64,000 nucleotides of DNA, taken from NCBI RefSeq assembly GCF_007858255.1, contig NZ_VFEU01000007.1, positions 124,001-188,000 on the forward strand, in the 5' to 3' direction. The DNA comes from Pseudomonas rhodesiae. GTDB lineage: Bacteria > Pseudomonadota > Gammaproteobacteria > Pseudomonadales > Pseudomonadaceae. A program made the position numbers and the translations under genes. Positions within the stretch are counted from its first letter, which is position 1; every line of letters starts with the position of its first letter. Below, piece after piece: positions 10,279 through 19,400 of this stretch. Under the pieces are notes generated by a model. The model had not been told where the DNA came from. It was given only the letters and a program-made list of their open reading frames with translations, and did not search any database.

Positions 10279-12399
10279 CTAGAACTCTAACTCTGCGCTG
10301 AAATACAGCACATGGCGCTGGTCGTAGGTGTTATCGGCCCAGGTGGTCGGCTGGTCGTCGAGGCGTTGTTGCAGCATGCCAGCCAGTTCCACATTGGCTT
10401 TGCCCAACGCGATGCGCTTGGCCACCCGCAGGTCGACCCGCTCGAAGCGGTATTGGTTGAGCGCATCGTCGCCGTAGTAGAACAGCGCGCTGGACCAGCC
10501 ATGTCCCCATTCACGCAGCCAGCCGGCCGAGCCACTGTTACGCGCGGTTTGCGCTTTGTCCAACCGGTTGCTGGCGCTGGCATCGACATACGCATACGTC
10601 AGCCGCAGGCGGTCGGCGTTACTCACGCGCCAGTCGAACTGAGATTCGGCGCCGGTAAAGCGCGAGCTGTTGGCGTTGCTGGCGATGTATTGGTTATTGC
10701 GCAATGGCGAACTGATCATGTCGGTGATTTCGTCATAGAACAGTTTTACGTCCATGTTCAACCCGAGGTCGGCGAAGAAGCCGTTATAGCCCAGTTCCCG
10801 CGAGCGCATCCGCTCTTTGTCGAGGTTACCCGGCCCCCGGGTCTTGACGAAGTATTGCGCGGAGGTCTGGCCAAACGCCGGGGAACTCAGGTTGGTGACG
10901 CGGTAGCTCCAGTTGACGTTGTTCTCGAACATGTCCGGCGAGCGGATCGCCTCGGAGTACACGGCGCGCAGGCCATGGCGCGGGTTGATCAGATAGTTGA
11001 GCGCCACCCGCGGTGTCAGTGAATTGCCGCTCAGGTGGGTGTCTTCATACATGGCGCCGCCCTGCAGCAGCCAATGTTCGCTGGCGCGCCATTCCAATTG
11101 GCCGAACAGGCGCCAGGTGGTGTCGTCCAGGGTGCCGTTGAAGTAGGTGTCGGAGTCGGCGCGGTCGTAGCGGTAGTTCATGCCGCTGACCAGTCGCAGG
11201 CTGTCGGACAGGCTCAGCGTGTCCTGCAGCTCCAGGTCGTAGCGGCTTTCGCGGGTGCTTTGGTCGATATCGCCGCAGACGCTCTGGTTGGCGCCGTTGC
11301 GCCATTGATCCAACACCTGATTGGCCAGCGCTTGTTCGGCGGCGCTGCCCGGTGGTGCGCTGCCCTGGCTATAGACGTCCATATGCCGGGCCAATTTTTC
11401 CGCGTAGTTGGGGTTCAATTGCCACAGCTGGGTCAGCTCCGGGCTGAACGAGACCTTGGCGTCGCAGGCTTTCCAGATTTGCCGACGATCCCATTGCTGG
11501 GCCGACCCCTGGATGTACAGGCTGTGTTCGGGGTTGAAGTCGACGTTCCAGCGCAGGGAAGCGGCGTAGTCCTTGGCGGTAACGTCAGAATTATTACCGC
11601 CTTCGGTGATGCCGGCGAACACCGGGCTGTAGGTATATGGACGCTGATTGGTGCCTTCCTTGGCATCCAATTGCCAGTCGATGCTCTGCTGCGCATTCAG
11701 CGTCTGGCTGACCGCCAGGCTGAAGCGGTTGAGGCGTCGGCCGTCACGGCGGTCGGCGCCGGCGGCGTCGCTGTCGAAGCCGTCGTCCTGTTGCCCGGAC
11801 AAAGACAGGCGCAGATCGCCGGTCTCCCAACCCACGCCCTGGCTGGCATAGAAGTCGTTGATGCCGCGCTCGCCGCGAATCACCTTGACCCGCGAACCGT
11901 GGCTGTTGGCCGGGGAGCGCGTGAGGATATTGACCACCGCCATCAGTGCATTGGCGCCATAGCTGACGGTGTTGGGGCCGCGGAACACCTCGATGCGCTC
12001 GATATCCTCCATGGCCACCGGGATGTCGCTCCAGTCCACGGTGGCCAGACCCGCGCGATACACCGAACGGCCGTCGATCAACACCTGCATGCGCCGCGCG
12101 TCGCTGGCGCTGGTGCCGTGGTAGTTGACCGCCGCCTGATTGCCGGTGGTGTAGCCGACCATCATGCCCGGTACCAGACGCAGCAGTTCGCTGATGTCCC
12201 GCGCGCCGCTGGCCTTGATCAACTCGCTGTCGATCACCGTCATGCTGCCGGGTACGGCGGCGGCCGATTGCTTGAGGCGCGTGGCGGTCAATACCTGCGG
12301 CAGCGGCTGGCTGTCGAGGAACAGATCGTCGGCCAGCACGGCGTTGCTGCACAACAGCATCAGCAAGAGAGAGGAGCGCGGAGGAGGGCCCAGATACAC
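10279..12399 (-). CDS. TonB-dependent outer-membrane receptor
   Basis: Outer-membrane 22-strand receptor with an N-terminal plug: the TonB-box-like region near LPQVLTATRL, then DISELLRLVPGM and IERIEVFRGPNTVSYGANA typical of the plug, then the barrel ending in ...FSAELEF with the terminal Phe needed for BAM insertion. Ligand unknown; the plug is of the FepA/BtuB broad class. The GTG at 12399 is preferred to the ATG at 12453: CAAGG lies seven bases upstream and it begins directly with a signal peptide (SSLLLMLLCSNAVLA). The three genes 12399 to 7450 look like one receptor-binding protein-kinase unit. Confidence 0.85.
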   Translation of the reverse strand: MYLGPPPRSSLLLMLLCSNAVLADDLFLDSQPLPQVLTATRLKQSAAAVPGSMTVIDSELIKASGARDISELLRLVPGMMVGYTTGNQAAVNYHGTSASDARRMQVLIDGRSVYRAGLATVDWSDIPVAMEDIERIEVFRGPNTVSYGANALMAVVNILTRSPANSHGSRVKVIRGERGINDFYASQGVGWETGDLRLSLSGQQDDGFDSDAAGADRRDGRRLNRFSLAVSQTLNAQQSIDWQLDAKEGTNQRPYTYSPVFAGITEGGNNSDVTAKDYAASLRWNVDFNPEHSLYIQGSAQQWDRRQIWKACDAKVSFSPELTQLWQLNPNYAEKLARHMDVYSQGSAPPGSAAEQALANQVLDQWRNGANQSVCGDIDQSTRESRYDLELQDTLSLSDSLRLVSGMNYRYDRADSDTYFNGTLDDTTWRLFGQLEWRASEHWLLQGGAMYEDTHLSGNSLTPRVALNYLINPRHGLRAVYSEAIRSPDMFENNVNWSYRVTNLSSPAFGQTSAQYFVKTRGPGNLDKERMRSRELGYNGFFADLGLNMDVKLFYDEITDMISSPLRNNQYIASNANSSRFTGAESQFDWRVSNADRLRLTYAYVDASASNRLDKAQTARNSGSAGWLREWGHGWSSALFYYGDDALNQYRFERVDLRVAKRIALGKANVELAGMLQQRLDDQPTTWADNTYDQRHVLYFSAELEF

Positions 12400-12551
12400 G
12401 GTGCGGCCTTGATAATGACGGATAGCCGCCCATGTTAACTGAGGCGCGGCCATTTGCCATTCGCCGCGCCCGTAATTACGTCATGCCGCTATGGCATTTT
12501 CCGACAAACGCGCGAATTGACACGGGGGCTGGCCGCAAGCGGGTCGCTCCG

Positions 12552-12557
12552 TATAAT
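12552..12557 (+). promoter_or_regulatory. Candidate -10 element of gpsA
   Basis: A perfect TATAAT lies 38 bases before the gpsA ATG. A TTGACA at 12517-12522 is 29 bases upstream, too far for normal spacing, so the -35 is not resolved. Confidence 0.4.
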
Positions 12558-12594
12558 GCCGCCATCGCCACTGGTATGGATTAACGGATTGCAT

Positions 12595-13620
12595 ATGACT
12601 GAACAGCGCCCTATTGCGGTCCTGGGAGGCGGAAGTTTCGGTACCGCCGTGGCTAACCTGCTGGCGGAGAACGGCCACCCGGTGCGCCAGTGGATGCGTG
12701 ATCCCGAGCAGGCCGAGGCCATCCGTGTACACCGGGAAAACCCGCGCTACCTTAAAGGCATCAAGATCCACCCGGCAGTCGAGCCGGTCACCGATCTGCT
12801 GGCCACTCTTACAGACTGCGAGCTGTGTTTCGTCGCGCTGCCCTCCAGCGCCTTGCGCGCGGTGCTATCGCCCCATGCCGAACGCCTGGCGGGCAAGATG
12901 CTGGTCAGCCTGACCAAGGGCATCGAGGCGCAGACTTTCAAGCTGATGAGCCAAATCCTCGAAGAAATCGCGCCCCAGGCCCGCATCGGCGTGCTATCTG
13001 GGCCGAACCTGGCGCGGGAAGTGGCCGAGCACGCCTTGACCGCCACCGTGGTGGCCAGTGACGACGAGGCGTTGTGCGAGCGCGTCCAGGCGGTGTTGCA
13101 TGGCCGCACGTTCCGGGTCTACGCCAGCAGCGACCGTTTTGGCGTGGAGCTGGGCGGCGCGTTGAAAAACGTCTACGCGATCATCGCCGGCATGGCGGTG
13201 GCGCTGGGCATGGGCGAAAACACCAAGAGCATGCTGATCACCCGCGCCCTGGCGGAGATGACCCGCTTCGCGGTGAATCAGGGGGCCAATCCGATGACCT
13301 TCCTCGGGCTGGCCGGCGTGGGCGATTTGATCGTCACCTGTTCGTCGCCCAAAAGCCGCAACTACCAAGTGGGCTTCGCCCTCGGCCAGGGTTTGAGCCT
13401 GGATGAGGCCGTCACGCGCCTGGGCGAAGTAGCCGAAGGGGTCAACACGCTCAAAGTGCTCAAGGCCAAGGCCCAGGAGGCGGGTGTGTATATGCCGCTG
13501 GTCGCCGGGTTGCACGCGATCCTGTTCGAAGGGCGCACCTTGAATCAGGTCATCGAACTACTGATGCGGGCCGAGCCCAAAACCGACGTCGACTTTATTT
13601 CCACCAGTGGTTTCAACTGA
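12595..13620 (+). CDS. gpsA: Glycerol-3-phosphate dehydrogenase [NAD(P)+]
   Basis: Cytosolic enzyme reducing dihydroxyacetone phosphate to sn-glycerol 3-phosphate, the backbone for phospholipids. It has 341 aa. The N-terminal Rossmann motif is [12 protein letters not shown]; the active-site Lys is in [11 protein letters not shown] and the substrate-loop region in [12 protein letters not shown]. The start at 12595 removes a 47-residue out-of-family N-terminus. It is followed ten bases later by a DUF4389 gene and then sixA, a likely operon. Confidence 0.96.
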   Translation: MTEQRPIAVLGGGSFGTAVANLLAENGHPVRQWMRDPEQAEAIRVHRENPRYLKGIKIHPAVEPVTDLLATLTDCELCFVALPSSALRAVLSPHAERLAGKMLVSLTKGIEAQTFKLMSQILEEIAPQARIGVLSGPNLAREVAEHALTATVVASDDEALCERVQAVLHGRTFRVYASSDRFGVELGGALKNVYAIIAGMAVALGMGENTKSMLITRALAEMTRFAVNQGANPMTFLGLAGVGDLIVTCSSPKSRNYQVGFALGQGLSLDEAVTRLGEVAEGVNTLKVLKAKAQEAGVYMPLVAGLHAILFEGRTLNQVIELLMRAEPKTDVDFISTSGFN

Positions 13621-13630
13621 GGAACGCACC

Positions 13631-13978
13631 ATGAACGATCCGAAAGCAGCCCCCAAGTATGAAGCCATCGGCCTGCGCATCCTGTGGATGCTGGTGTTTG
13701 CCCTGGTCTGGCAAGTGGCGCAGTTCCTCCTCGGTGTGCTGGTGGTGGTGCAACTGATTTATCGCCTGATCTACGGCGCGCCGAACCTCGGTTTGATGAA
13801 TGTAGGCGACAGCCTCAGCCAGTTCCTGGCGCAGATCGGTCGTTTCGGCAGTTTCCATACCGAGCAGAAGCCTTGGCCGTTCGCTGATTGGCCGGCACCG
13901 CGCGCACCCGAAGGCGAAGCGGCTCATAGCGTGCCACCGGCGCCGCACCCGGTCCGCGATGAAGAGCCGAAACTGTGA
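13631..13978 (+). CDS. DUF4389 membrane protein
   Basis: Small inner-membrane protein of 115 aa with one long or two short hydrophobic segments (residues ~15-45, ILWMLVFALVWQVAQFLLGV), then a polar Pro-rich tail. It matches the DUF4389 pattern; function unknown. GAGG lies about ten bases before the ATG at 13631. Its stop codon overlaps the GTG start of sixA (GTGA), so the two are translationally coupled. Confidence 0.8.
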   Translation: MNDPKAAPKYEAIGLRILWMLVFALVWQVAQFLLGVLVVVQLIYRLIYGAPNLGLMNVGDSLSQFLAQIGRFGSFHTEQKPWPFADWPAPRAPEGEAAHSVPPAPHPVRDEEPKL

Positions 13979-14424
13979 AGCTGTGGATTCTGCGCCACGG
14001 CGAGGCCGAGGCCCATGCGCGCACCGACGCTGAACGCAACCTTACCGAGCGTGGCCGCGCTGAAGTATTGCGCAGCGCCGCGCACCTGATCGGTCAGCCC
14101 CTTGGCGCGATCATCGCCAGCCCCTACGTGCGGGCACAGCAGACCGCCCGACTGGTGCGCGAGGCGTTGGGTTTTGTGCCGGACATTCGCACGGTGCCGT
14201 GGCTGACGCCCGAGGGCAGCCCAGAGCAAGTGCTGGCGCATCTGGTGGCTGAGGACAACGTACTGCTGGTCAGCCATCAACCGTTGGTGGGCAATCTCAT
14301 CAGCTTTCTGCAACACGGCCATTCGCGCCAGCCGCAGCCGATGTACACCGCCAGCCTGGCGCAGCTGGAGGGCGAATTTGCTTTGGCGGGGCTGATGAGC
14401 CTGGTGAGCGTAAAAAATCCTTAG
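13975..14424 (+). CDS. sixA: Phosphohistidine phosphatase SixA
   Basis: Histidine-phosphatase-superfamily enzyme of 149 aa that dephosphorylates phospho-His on Hpt domains and on the nitrogen phosphotransferase protein NPr. The catalytic RHG motif is at the very N-terminus (KLWILRHGEAE) and the second His in LLVSHQPLVG. It uses a GTG start overlapping the DUF4389 stop by four bases. Confidence 0.9.
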   Translation: MKLWILRHGEAEAHARTDAERNLTERGRAEVLRSAAHLIGQPLGAIIASPYVRAQQTARLVREALGFVPDIRTVPWLTPEGSPEQVLAHLVAEDNVLLVSHQPLVGNLISFLQHGHSRQPQPMYTASLAQLEGEFALAGLMSLVSVKNP

Positions 14425-14509
14425 GGGATGGATCTTCTTTGTGGGTGCTCTATAGTCAGCCGAGCAAGTGCTTGGTTGGTTATAGTCGGACCACAAAGGA
14501 GCGCGTTCC

Positions 14510-16165
14510 ATGCCTGTCGCTGTTCGTTTGCCGCTACCGGTGTTCTTCGAGCGAGAAACCCGTCACCCCCACAAGACGTTTCTGGTGCAGCCCTTGGGCG
14601 GCGGCGAGGTGCAGCGCCTTACCTGGGCGGACGCGGGCCAGCAGGCCCGCCGCGCCGCCCAATGGCTGCGTGAGCGGGCGTTGCCCCCCGGCTCGCACAT
14701 TGCCCTGATTTCGAAAAACTGCGCCCACTGGATCATCGCCGATCTGGCGATCTGGATGGCCGGGCACGTTTCGGTGCCGCTGTACCCCAATCTCACCGCT
14801 GATTCCGTCGCCCATGTGCTGACCCATTCCGAGGCGGCGCTGGTGCTGGTCGGCAAACTCGACGACTGGCCCGCCATGGCGCCTGGCGTGCCCCACGGCG
14901 TGCCGACCATCAGTCTGCCGCTGTGTCCGTCTGGCGTGTTCGATTTCAGTTGGGCCGATCTACAAGCCTGCGCATCGATTGAGGACGATCCGACGCCCGA
15001 TGCCACGGCGCTTGCAACCATCATCTACACCTCCGGCACCACCGGCCTGCCTAAAGGCGTGATGCACAGCTTCGGCGCCTTGGGGTTTGCCGCCACCCGT
15101 GGCACGCAACTGTTCGGCCTGGGGGAGGGCGATCGGTTGCTGTCGTACCTGCCGCTGTGCCATGTGGCAGAGCGGATGTTCGTGGAATTGGCGGCGATCT
15201 ACACCGGGCAAACGGTATTTTTCGCCGAGAGCCTCGACACATTTTTAACCGACCTGCGCCGGGCGCGGCCCACCGCTTTGTTCGGCGTACCGCGGATCTG
15301 GAGCAAATTCCAACTGGGTGTCTACGCCAAGGTGCCGCCGCGCCGCCTGGATAGGCTATTGCGCCTGCCGTTTATCGGGCCGCGTATTGGCCGCAAAGTA
15401 CTTGCCGGCCTGGGGCTGGACGCGCTGCGCATTGCGCTGTCCGGGGCGGCGCCAGTGCCCGAAGCTCTGCTGCACTGGTATCGGCGCCTCGGACTGGATG
15501 TGCTGGAGGTGTACGGGATGACCGAAAGTTGCGGCTATTCCCACGTATGCCGCCCCGGCCAGCAGACCATCGGCTGGATCGGCACCCCATGCCCCGACGT
15601 CGAGGTGCGCATCGACCCCGACGGTGAAGTGCAAGTGCGCAGCGAGGCCACCATGCTCGGTTACTTCAAAGACCCGGATAAAACCCGCGAAACCCTCACC
15701 GCCGACGGCTTCCTGCGTACCGGTGACAAGGGCGAGCAGGATGCCGACGGGCGCCTGCGCCTGACCGGACGGCTCAAGGAAATCTTCAAGACCAGTAAGG
15801 GCAAATACGTCGCGCCGGCGCCCATCGAAAACCGCCTGGCCGAGCATGCACGGATCGAACAGGTGTGCGTGGTCGGCGATGGCCTGGCGGCGCCGATGGG
15901 CCTGTGCGTGTTGTCGCAAGCGGCCCCGAGCGAAGCGCGCGCGGCCTTGCAAGGCAGCCTTGAGCGTTGGTTGCAACAGACCAACGCCACGCTGGATAAA
16001 CATGAGCGCTTGAGCCGATTGGTGGTGGTCAACGGCGTATGGGGCGTGGAAAACGGCTTTCTCACGCCCACCCTCAAAATCAAGCGCAACGTGATCGAAG
16101 CGACTTACGGCGCACATTTGCACGCTTGGAGCGAGCGCACCGAAGCGATTGTGTGGCAGGATTAG
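14510..16165 (+). CDS. AMP-binding long-chain acyl-CoA ligase
   Basis: Adenylate-forming enzyme of the long-chain fatty-acid-CoA ligase type, 551 aa. The P-loop-like motif is YTSGTTGLPKGVMHS near residue 178; VLEVYGMTES and the hinge FLRTGDKGEQDADGRLRLTG are present, as is the C-terminal Lys region LKIKRN. It should activate a fatty acid to acyl-AMP and then acyl-CoA. AAGGAG lies eight bases before the ATG. A thioesterase and two hydrolases follow on the same strand, forming a lipid or acyl-ester handling cluster. Confidence 0.88.
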   Translation: MPVAVRLPLPVFFERETRHPHKTFLVQPLGGGEVQRLTWADAGQQARRAAQWLRERALPPGSHIALISKNCAHWIIADLAIWMAGHVSVPLYPNLTADSVAHVLTHSEAALVLVGKLDDWPAMAPGVPHGVPTISLPLCPSGVFDFSWADLQACASIEDDPTPDATALATIIYTSGTTGLPKGVMHSFGALGFAATRGTQLFGLGEGDRLLSYLPLCHVAERMFVELAAIYTGQTVFFAESLDTFLTDLRRARPTALFGVPRIWSKFQLGVYAKVPPRRLDRLLRLPFIGPRIGRKVLAGLGLDALRIALSGAAPVPEALLHWYRRLGLDVLEVYGMTESCGYSHVCRPGQQTIGWIGTPCPDVEVRIDPDGEVQVRSEATMLGYFKDPDKTRETLTADGFLRTGDKGEQDADGRLRLTGRLKEIFKTSKGKYVAPAPIENRLAEHARIEQVCVVGDGLAAPMGLCVLSQAAPSEARAALQGSLERWLQQTNATLDKHERLSRLVVVNGVWGVENGFLTPTLKIKRNVIEATYGAHLHAWSERTEAIVWQD

Positions 16166-16196
16166 GGTCATCATAAAAACACCAAAGGACACCTGC

Positions 16197-16640
16197 ATGA
16201 GCCTGTGGCGCACCCAACCGAATATCGAACACCTCAATGCCAGCCAGAAAAACACCATCGGTGAATTGCTGGATATCCGCTTCGAAAGCTTCGACGACGA
16301 GTCCCTGACCGCGAGCATGGTGGTCGATGCGCGCACGCACCAGCCATTTGGCCTGCTGCATGGCGGCGCGTCGGTGGTGCTGGCCGAGAGCATCGGCTCG
16401 ATGGCCGCGTACCTGTGCGTGGACACCAGCAAGTACTACTGCGTGGGCCTTGAAGTAAACGCCAACCACCTGCGCGGTGTGCGTAGCGGGCGGGTAACGG
16501 CGGTGGCCAGGGCCGTGCATATCGGCCGCAGCACGCAGGTATGGGATATCCGCCTGAGCAACGAAGAAGGCAAGCCCACCTGCATCTCGCGCCTGACCAT
16601 GGCCGTGGTGCCGTTGGGCGAGAACCCGCCGGCCCGATAG
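16197..16640 (+). CDS. PaaI/hot-dog fold thioesterase
   Basis: Small cytosolic acyl-CoA thioesterase of the hot-dog PaaI/MenI type, 147 aa. The characteristic HGGASVVLAESIGS motif carries the catalytic Glu. It begins 31 bases after the acyl-CoA ligase stop, with AAAGGAC before the ATG at 16197; the pairing of ligase and thioesterase suggests control of one acyl-CoA pool. Confidence 0.86.
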   Translation: MSLWRTQPNIEHLNASQKNTIGELLDIRFESFDDESLTASMVVDARTHQPFGLLHGGASVVLAESIGSMAAYLCVDTSKYYCVGLEVNANHLRGVRSGRVTAVARAVHIGRSTQVWDIRLSNEEGKPTCISRLTMAVVPLGENPPAR

Positions 16641-16737
16641 GCATGGCGTGAGTGTCATCATTCCTGGCAGTTACAGTCATTGCCGTGCCTGCCGGGCATG
16701 CTGACAATCGAGTTCGGTTATTGCAGATGGATCCGGT

Positions 16738-17541
16738 ATGTCGCAGCACGTGTTTTTCGCCCACGCCAATGGGTTCCCATCGGCCACCTACGGCAAGCTC
16801 TTTGCGGCCCTGGCCCCGGAATATACGGTGGCCCACCTGCCGCAGCACGGTCACGACCCACGGTTTCCGGTGGATGATAACTGGCAGAACCTGGTGGATG
16901 AACTGATCCATCATCTGGAGCAGCAGCCGCAACCGGTGTGGGGCGTGGGCCATTCCCTGGGCGGCGTTTTGCACTTGCACGCCGCCCTGCGATGCCCGCA
17001 GCTGTATCGCGGCGTGGTGATGCTCGATTCCCCGGTACTGACCCGCGCCGACCGCTGGGTGATCCGTGCCGCCAAGCGTTTTGGGTTTATCGACCGGCTG
17101 ACCCCGGCCGGGCGCACCCTCGGCCGGCGCGAGGAGTTCGCCGACCTGGATGCCGCGCGCAGCTACTTCGCCGGCAAGACCCTGTTTCGTGGCTTCGATC
17201 CGGATTGCTTCGACGCCTACCTGCAACATGGCCTGCAAACGGTGGGCGATCGTCTGCGGCTGCGCTTCGACCCGGCTACCGAAATCAGTATCTACCGCGG
17301 CGTGCCCCACACCAGCCCCGGCCAAGTGCGCCAGATGAAGGTGCCGCTGGCGGTGGTGCGCGGTCGGCAGAGCCGCGTGGTAATGCGTCACCACGCCAGC
17401 GGCGTCGGGCGTTTGCCCATGGGCGAAATGCTCACCATGCCTGGCGGCCATATGTTCCCCCTCGAACGCCCGCAGGACACCGCGACCTTGATCAAGAACC
17501 TGTTCGCCCGTTGGGACGCCCGTGAGCGCAGCTGCGCATGA
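16738..17541 (+). CDS. Alpha/beta hydrolase
   Basis: Alpha/beta hydrolase of 267 aa with the nucleophile elbow GHSLGG near residue 73, oxyanion residues in FFAHANGFPS and the terminal catalytic His in MPGGHMFPLERP. Substrate unknown. Its last four bases overlap the next hydrolase (ATGA), so the two are translationally coupled and probably of related function. Confidence 0.85.
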   Translation: MSQHVFFAHANGFPSATYGKLFAALAPEYTVAHLPQHGHDPRFPVDDNWQNLVDELIHHLEQQPQPVWGVGHSLGGVLHLHAALRCPQLYRGVVMLDSPVLTRADRWVIRAAKRFGFIDRLTPAGRTLGRREEFADLDAARSYFAGKTLFRGFDPDCFDAYLQHGLQTVGDRLRLRFDPATEISIYRGVPHTSPGQVRQMKVPLAVVRGRQSRVVMRHHASGVGRLPMGEMLTMPGGHMFPLERPQDTATLIKNLFARWDARERSCA

Positions 17542-18392
17542 GCCCATCAGTCGAAGAAGTGCGCCTGAGCTTGCCCCATATCGAGTTGGCCGCCCATTTG
17601 TTTGGGCCCGAGGACGGTTTGCCAGTGATCGCCTTGCATGGCTGGCTGGACAATGCCAACAGCTTCGCGCGCCTGGCGCCGAAGTTGACCGGGCTGCGCA
17701 TTGTGGCCCTGGACATGGCCGGTCACGGGCACTCGGCGCACCGCCCGGTGGGCGCCGGCTATGCCTTGTGGGATTACGTGTTCGACGTGCTGCAAGTGGC
17801 CGAGCAACTGGGGTGGAAACGTTTTGCACTGCTGGGACATTCCCTCGGCGCCATTGTGTCCATGGTGCTGGCCGGGGCCTTACCCGCGCGTGTGACCCAT
17901 CTGGGGTTGATTGACGGTGTGATTCCACCCACTGCGCCGGGCGAAAATGCGGCCGAGCGGCTGGGCATGGCATTGCAGGCGCAATTGAACCTGCAGGGCA
18001 AACGTAAACCGGTGTACGGCACGCTGGAGCGCGCGGTCGAGGCGCGCATGAAAGGCTTGGTGGCCGTCAGCCGCGAGGCCGCTGAACTGCTGGCCCAGCG
18101 CGGTTTGATGCCGGTGCCTGGCGGTTACACCTGGCGCACGGACAGTCGCTTGACCCTGGCTTCGCCAATGCGCCTGACCGATGAGCAGGCGATGGCCTTC
18201 ATACGGCGAGTTGACTGCCCTACGCAATTGGTGGTCGCTGCCGACGGCATGCTATCGAAACATCCCGAATTGCTTTCCCAGCTACCCTTTACGGTAACCA
18301 CGCTGCCTGGTGGCCATCATTTACACCTGAATGATGAGCCTGGCGCGGTCCTTGTTGCAGACTGTTTCAATCGGTTCTTCTCCGCGCCTTGA
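17538..18392 (+). CDS. Alpha/beta hydrolase
   Basis: Second alpha/beta hydrolase of the pair, 284 aa. Motifs: HGWLDNANSF (oxyanion), LLGHSLGAIVS (nucleophile Ser) and GGHHLHLND (catalytic His). This type is often annotated as a serine hydrolase-like or carboxylesterase; the substrate cannot be told from sequence. It starts inside the upstream stop codon. Confidence 0.85.
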   Translation: MSPSVEEVRLSLPHIELAAHLFGPEDGLPVIALHGWLDNANSFARLAPKLTGLRIVALDMAGHGHSAHRPVGAGYALWDYVFDVLQVAEQLGWKRFALLGHSLGAIVSMVLAGALPARVTHLGLIDGVIPPTAPGENAAERLGMALQAQLNLQGKRKPVYGTLERAVEARMKGLVAVSREAAELLAQRGLMPVPGGYTWRTDSRLTLASPMRLTDEQAMAFIRRVDCPTQLVVAADGMLSKHPELLSQLPFTVTTLPGGHHLHLNDEPGAVLVADCFNRFFSAP

Positions 18393-18506
18393 CTTGGCGC
18401 GGTCAACTGCCGAGGCTGGGCGGATTGAACGGGAGTCAACCATGCACATATTCAACACCGATCTTAGTACCGCGACGCTTACCCTCGGTCCGGGCTCACC
18501 AATCCG

Positions 18507-19325
18507 ATGAGCGTGCGCAACCGATCTATTCGTGCTCTGGGGTTATGCGTATTCAGCCCGTTGGTGTTCGCCGCCGACGTGCCGGGCAGCCAGGACCTGC
18601 CCGCCGTGGCCCGTCAGGTCGACGCGCAGATTGTCGATTATCGCCCCGCCGAAGAAAAAGAACGCATCTACCCCCTGGGCGCGATCCGCAAGATCAGCGG
18701 CCAACTGCGTTACGAAGGCCAGGCCCTCGCGCGGGGCCAGACCACCGCCATTACCTATGAACTGCCCGCCGACCACAGCTCCAGTGCGGCGTTCACCGCC
18801 ACGCGCGAGGCGTTGCAGGCCCAGGGCGCGCAACTGCTGTTCTGGTGCAAGGCTCGGGACTGTGGTGAAAGCAGCCTGTGGGCCAACGAGATTTTCGGCA
18901 ACGCCAAGCTGGTGGGCGCCGATAGTCAGCAGGAATACCTGCTAGTGCGTCTGGCCGAGCCCCAGGCCAATTCGCTGGTCGCCCTGTACGGCATCACCCG
19001 CGGTAATCGTCGCGCCTACTTGCACGTCGAGCAATTGGACGCCGCGACGCCGCTGGGCGACCTGTTACCCACCTCGGCCACACTGTTGCGTGAGCTCAAA
19101 AGCACCGGCGAGCTGGACTTCCCCGCATTGAGCGGTGAGCCGGACGCCACGTGGCTGACCCTCATTTCCCGTGGCCTGAACCTGGATACCACCCTGCGCG
19201 TCAGCCTCAGCGGCCCGAATGCCGAAGCCTGGCGTCAGGCGCTGATCGAGCAGGGCGTGCGCGCGGCGCGTATGGAGAGCGGCAACGGTGAAACCCAAGG
19301 TCTGCACCTGCATCTGATACGCTGA
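18507..19325 (+). CDS. DUF4892 domain exported protein
   Basis: Exported protein of 272 aa with an N-terminal signal peptide (LGLCVFSPLVFAAD). It fits the DUF4892 family found in pseudomonads; function unknown. The C-terminal part (residues ~190-272) looks like an OmpA/BON-like alpha-beta repeat (LRVSLSGPNAEAWRQALIEQ), but I cannot assign it firmly. A stable hairpin with a T-rich tail follows the stop codon. Confidence 0.75.
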   Translation: MSVRNRSIRALGLCVFSPLVFAADVPGSQDLPAVARQVDAQIVDYRPAEEKERIYPLGAIRKISGQLRYEGQALARGQTTAITYELPADHSSSAAFTATREALQAQGAQLLFWCKARDCGESSLWANEIFGNAKLVGADSQQEYLLVRLAEPQANSLVALYGITRGNRRAYLHVEQLDAATPLGDLLPTSATLLRELKSTGELDFPALSGEPDATWLTLISRGLNLDTTLRVSLSGPNAEAWRQALIEQGVRAARMESGNGETQGLHLHLIR

Positions 19326-19334
19326 TCGCCACCT

Positions 19335-19370
19335 GGCGAACGGGCCTGCGCCGTTCGCCTAATCTTTCTT
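19335..19370 (+). terminator. Probable intrinsic terminator
   Basis: GGCGAACGG-GCCTGCG-CCGTTCGCC, a perfect 9-bp stem followed by TAATCTTTCTT, directly downstream of the DUF4892 gene. Confidence 0.65.
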
Positions 19371-19400
19371 CCTAAAGCCTCCTTTTTTCAGAGATTCCCC

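Noticed and set aside
12517..12557. TTGACA and TATAAT upstream of gpsA as a single promoter
   Set aside because: They are 29 bases apart, which is too far for sigma-70. Only the -10 is kept as a candidate.
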